Assembly: GCA_964628465.1 (NCBI GenBank)
Contig: CAZVOA010000002.1
Location: 186,001 to 250,000 of the forward strand
Direction of reading: 5' to 3'
DNA length: 64,000 bases
Source: JAFGPS01 sp964628465
GTDB lineage: Bacteria; Planctomycetota; Phycisphaerae; Sedimentisphaerales; Anaerobacaceae
A model generated the notes under the pieces. It ran no database searches. It was not told the origin of the DNA and saw nothing but the letters and a program-made list of their open reading frames with translations. Of this stretch, positions 62,368 through 64,000 are shown one piece after another. Every line of letters starts with the position of its first letter. Position 1 is the first letter of the stretch. Both the position numbers and the translations under genes were made by a program.

Positions 62368-63729
62368 CTAACTAATTAAAGTATATGCCCCTTCCCGGTG
62401 CTGTGTTAAATCAAGACCTACCCTTTCTTCGTGTTCAGTTACTCGAAGTTTCATTACAAGATCAATAAACTTCAGAAGCAAACTGCCTGCTAAGAAGGAA
62501 AACACAGCTACGATAAGAACCATTTTTATTTGTATCCATAACTGCATCGGATTTCCATGTAATAAACCGTTTGCCCCGGCAGGATTAACTTCTGTCGTAG
62601 CCCAAATTCCCGCCGCAATAGTACCCCAGATACCGCCAACGCCATGAACCCCAAAGGCATCGAGAGTATCATCATAATTAAATCTTGTCTTCAAATAAGT
62701 CACAACAAGCCATGGGAAAATACCTGCACCTATACCAATCCAGATAGCTCCTGCAGGCGTAATAAATCCCGAAGCCGGCGTCACCGCCGCAAGACCGGCA
62801 ATTGCGCCTGTAATCATTCCCAATGTTGTAGGTTTCTTAAATTTAAGCCAGTCGAGAATTGACCAGACAGTACCGGCAGTTGCTCCCGCTATATGAGTTG
62901 AGGTAAATGCGCTGGTTGCTACCGCCCCAGCTGAAAGAGCGCTTCCAGCGTTAAAGCCAAACCATCCAAACCACAAAAGCCCTGCGCCTAATACAGCAAA
63001 GGGAAGATTATGCGGCGGCGAAACGTTATTTGGGAAACCCTGGCGTTTACCAAGAATAAGTGCTGCGGCTAAAGAAGTCATTCCGGCGCTAATATGAACT
63101 ACCGCACCACCGGCAAAATCCAACGCACCCGCGTTTTTCAGAAAACCGCCTGCACCCCAAACCCAATGTGTAATCGGGTCATATATAAATGTTGCCCACA
63201 ATAAAGAAAACACACAAAATGAAGAGAATTTCATTCGTTCAGCAAAGGCTCCGATTATGAGCGCAGGAGTGATTATCGCAAACATCATTTGAAACATCAT
63301 GAATAACTGATGCGGTATTGTGGATGCGTATTCAGGATTTGGCATCAGACCTACGCCTCTTAATCCAGCCCAATCAAGCCCACCAATAATTGAACCTTTG
63401 TCCGGCCCGAATGATAAGCTATAACCTACCAATACCCATTGCAAGCTTATAAGACACATTATCATAAGGCATTGCATGAGAACAGATAACATATTCTTAC
63501 GACGTACAAGGCCGCCATAAAAAAATGCAAGACCTGGCGTCATAAGCAATACAAATGCAGAACTGACAAGAATCCAGCACGTGTCACCTGTGTCAATTTT
63601 TTGCTGGAGTGTCAGCGTTGATGTGTTCAGCTCCGTTGACGAAGCACTAATTCCGCCTGCGAAAAATATCACTACAAGCAGAACTAATAGGCGCAAACGC
63701 ACCCAATTAGATCCTTTTACTGTTATCAC
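62368..63729 (-). CDS. amtB: Ammonium transporter
   Basis: 453 residues from a GTG at 63729. A second GTG at 63702 has a better AAAGGA and would give a tidy signal peptide (RLRLLVLLVVIFFAGGISA), so the true protein may be 444 residues. Eleven membrane segments are expected. Family features include LMTPGLAFFYGGLVRRKNML, the twin pore histidine regions (DPITHWVWGAGG and DAFGVHGVGGIWGT), and HISAGMTSLAAALILGKRQG. It imports ammonium as NH3 or NH4+ and is gated by the PII protein encoded next. The soluble tail ends HREGAYTLIS. A sigma-54 promoter lies 97-113 bp upstream. Confidence 0.95.
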   Translation of the reverse strand: MITVKGSNWVRLRLLVLLVVIFFAGGISASSTELNTSTLTLQQKIDTGDTCWILVSSAFVLLMTPGLAFFYGGLVRRKNMLSVLMQCLMIMCLISLQWVLVGYSLSFGPDKGSIIGGLDWAGLRGVGLMPNPEYASTIPHQLFMMFQMMFAIITPALIIGAFAERMKFSSFCVFSLLWATFIYDPITHWVWGAGGFLKNAGALDFAGGAVVHISAGMTSLAAALILGKRQGFPNNVSPPHNLPFAVLGAGLLWFGWFGFNAGSALSAGAVATSAFTSTHIAGATAGTVWSILDWLKFKKPTTLGMITGAIAGLAAVTPASGFITPAGAIWIGIGAGIFPWLVVTYLKTRFNYDDTLDAFGVHGVGGIWGTIAAGIWATTEVNPAGANGLLHGNPMQLWIQIKMVLIVAVFSFLAGSLLLKFIDLVMKLRVTEHEERVGLDLTQHREGAYTLIS

Positions 63730-63825
63730 TTCAGTGTCTCCCGACTTTACGGACCAATTTACTAATATTTACACTTAATTATTCTGAGAATTCTCAACAG
63801 AATAAAATTATGAATTGTTTTCAAT

Positions 63826-63842
63826 TGCAATTAGTGTGCCAA
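63826..63842 (-). promoter_or_regulatory. Sigma-54 promoter of amtB-glnK
   Basis: On the minus strand TTGGCACACTAATTGCA, again with GG-N10-GC. The 26-bp segment around it (63825-63850) is nearly identical to the glnN promoter segment (61778-61803). Predicted transcription start near 63815. Confidence 0.84.
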
Positions 63843-63930
63843 AAAATAAACTTACGCATGCAGAAATGTATCTGTTTGATAGAAAATGGGTTATGTGATT
63901 CTCATACAAATGCGCAGACCTAAATATTCA

Positions 63931-63970
63931 TACATATATGTAGTTTATTTTTAAAAACTACATATATGTA
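63931..63970. promoter_or_regulatory. Long inverted repeat upstream of amtB
   Basis: Perfect 16-bp arms (63931-63946 and 63955-63970) around an 8-bp AT spacer; each arm itself contains the self-complementary ACATATATGT, and the right arm sits inside CTACATATATGTAG. It is about 90-130 bp upstream of the -24 box, so paired activator dimers bound here could serve as the enhancer. Confidence 0.6.
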
Positions 63971-64000
63971 GCATAAATTACCAGACCCGGTATTATAATC

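Overview
The window reads as chromosomal DNA of a planctomycete, most likely class Phycisphaerae (Sedimentisphaerales-like). The reasons are a pseudopilin of the H-X9-DG type, an expansion of secreted DUF1593/Sde182 proteins, a type III glutamine synthetase, a XylR-like (periplasmic-binding-protein fold plus AraC) regulator, and a tRNA gene without encoded CCA. This placement is inference from gene content; no marker gene such as 16S rRNA is present.

Layout. (1) 1-7.9 kb is core DNA: a GltA/NfnB-type flavoprotein, NAD synthetase, a secreted SagB-like/DJ-1-like fusion, a 44-residue membrane peptide missed by length cut-offs, 6-phosphogluconate dehydrogenase, an HU protein and tRNA-Arg(UCU). 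(2) 7.86-19.10 kb is integrative element 1. It holds a tyrosine integrase reading into the tRNA, two virion-like proteins, many small phage-type genes, a DnaB helicase and a primosome-like gene, but no recognisable large terminase, portal or capsid. (3) 19.10-53.06 kb is element 2, a 34 kb catabolic island with no integrase. (4) 53.1-64 kb is core nitrogen assimilation: gltD, gltB, glnN (GSIII), glnK and amtB, with two sigma-54 promoters.

A 43-bp copy of the tRNA-Arg 3' end occurs three times (7857, 19060, 53017) and marks the element borders. The uninterrupted chromosome should have been HU - tRNA-Arg - gltD. Element 1's integrase reads in frame through the core, so excision would swap its last 31 residues for a 77-residue tail encoded at the far end of the element.

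Element 2 appears to be one regulon. Four copies of a tandem operator (CGYAWAATGG-like half sites exactly 21 bp apart) lie upstream of a carbohydrate-binding secreted protein, a pseudopilin, a DUF1593 operon with sugar transport and catabolism genes, and a second operon of extracellular enzymes. The regulator is encoded inside the island. Extracellular proteins include seven DUF1593 domains in six polypeptides (one fused to a PL1 pectate lyase, one to an SGNH esterase, one to a LamG-like domain), a beta-helix protein and an apiosidase-like (DUF5060/DUF4038) glycosidase. Intracellular steps are a CUT2 ABC importer with DUF2291, a fucose/arabinose-isomerase-like enzyme, an FGGY kinase and a split transketolase. 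Isomerase, kinase and split transketolase match the logic of the known D-apulose-4-phosphate pathway. My leading hypothesis is therefore a mobile locus for an apiose-bearing pectin (apiogalacturonan or RG-II-like). The substrate is inferred, not shown.
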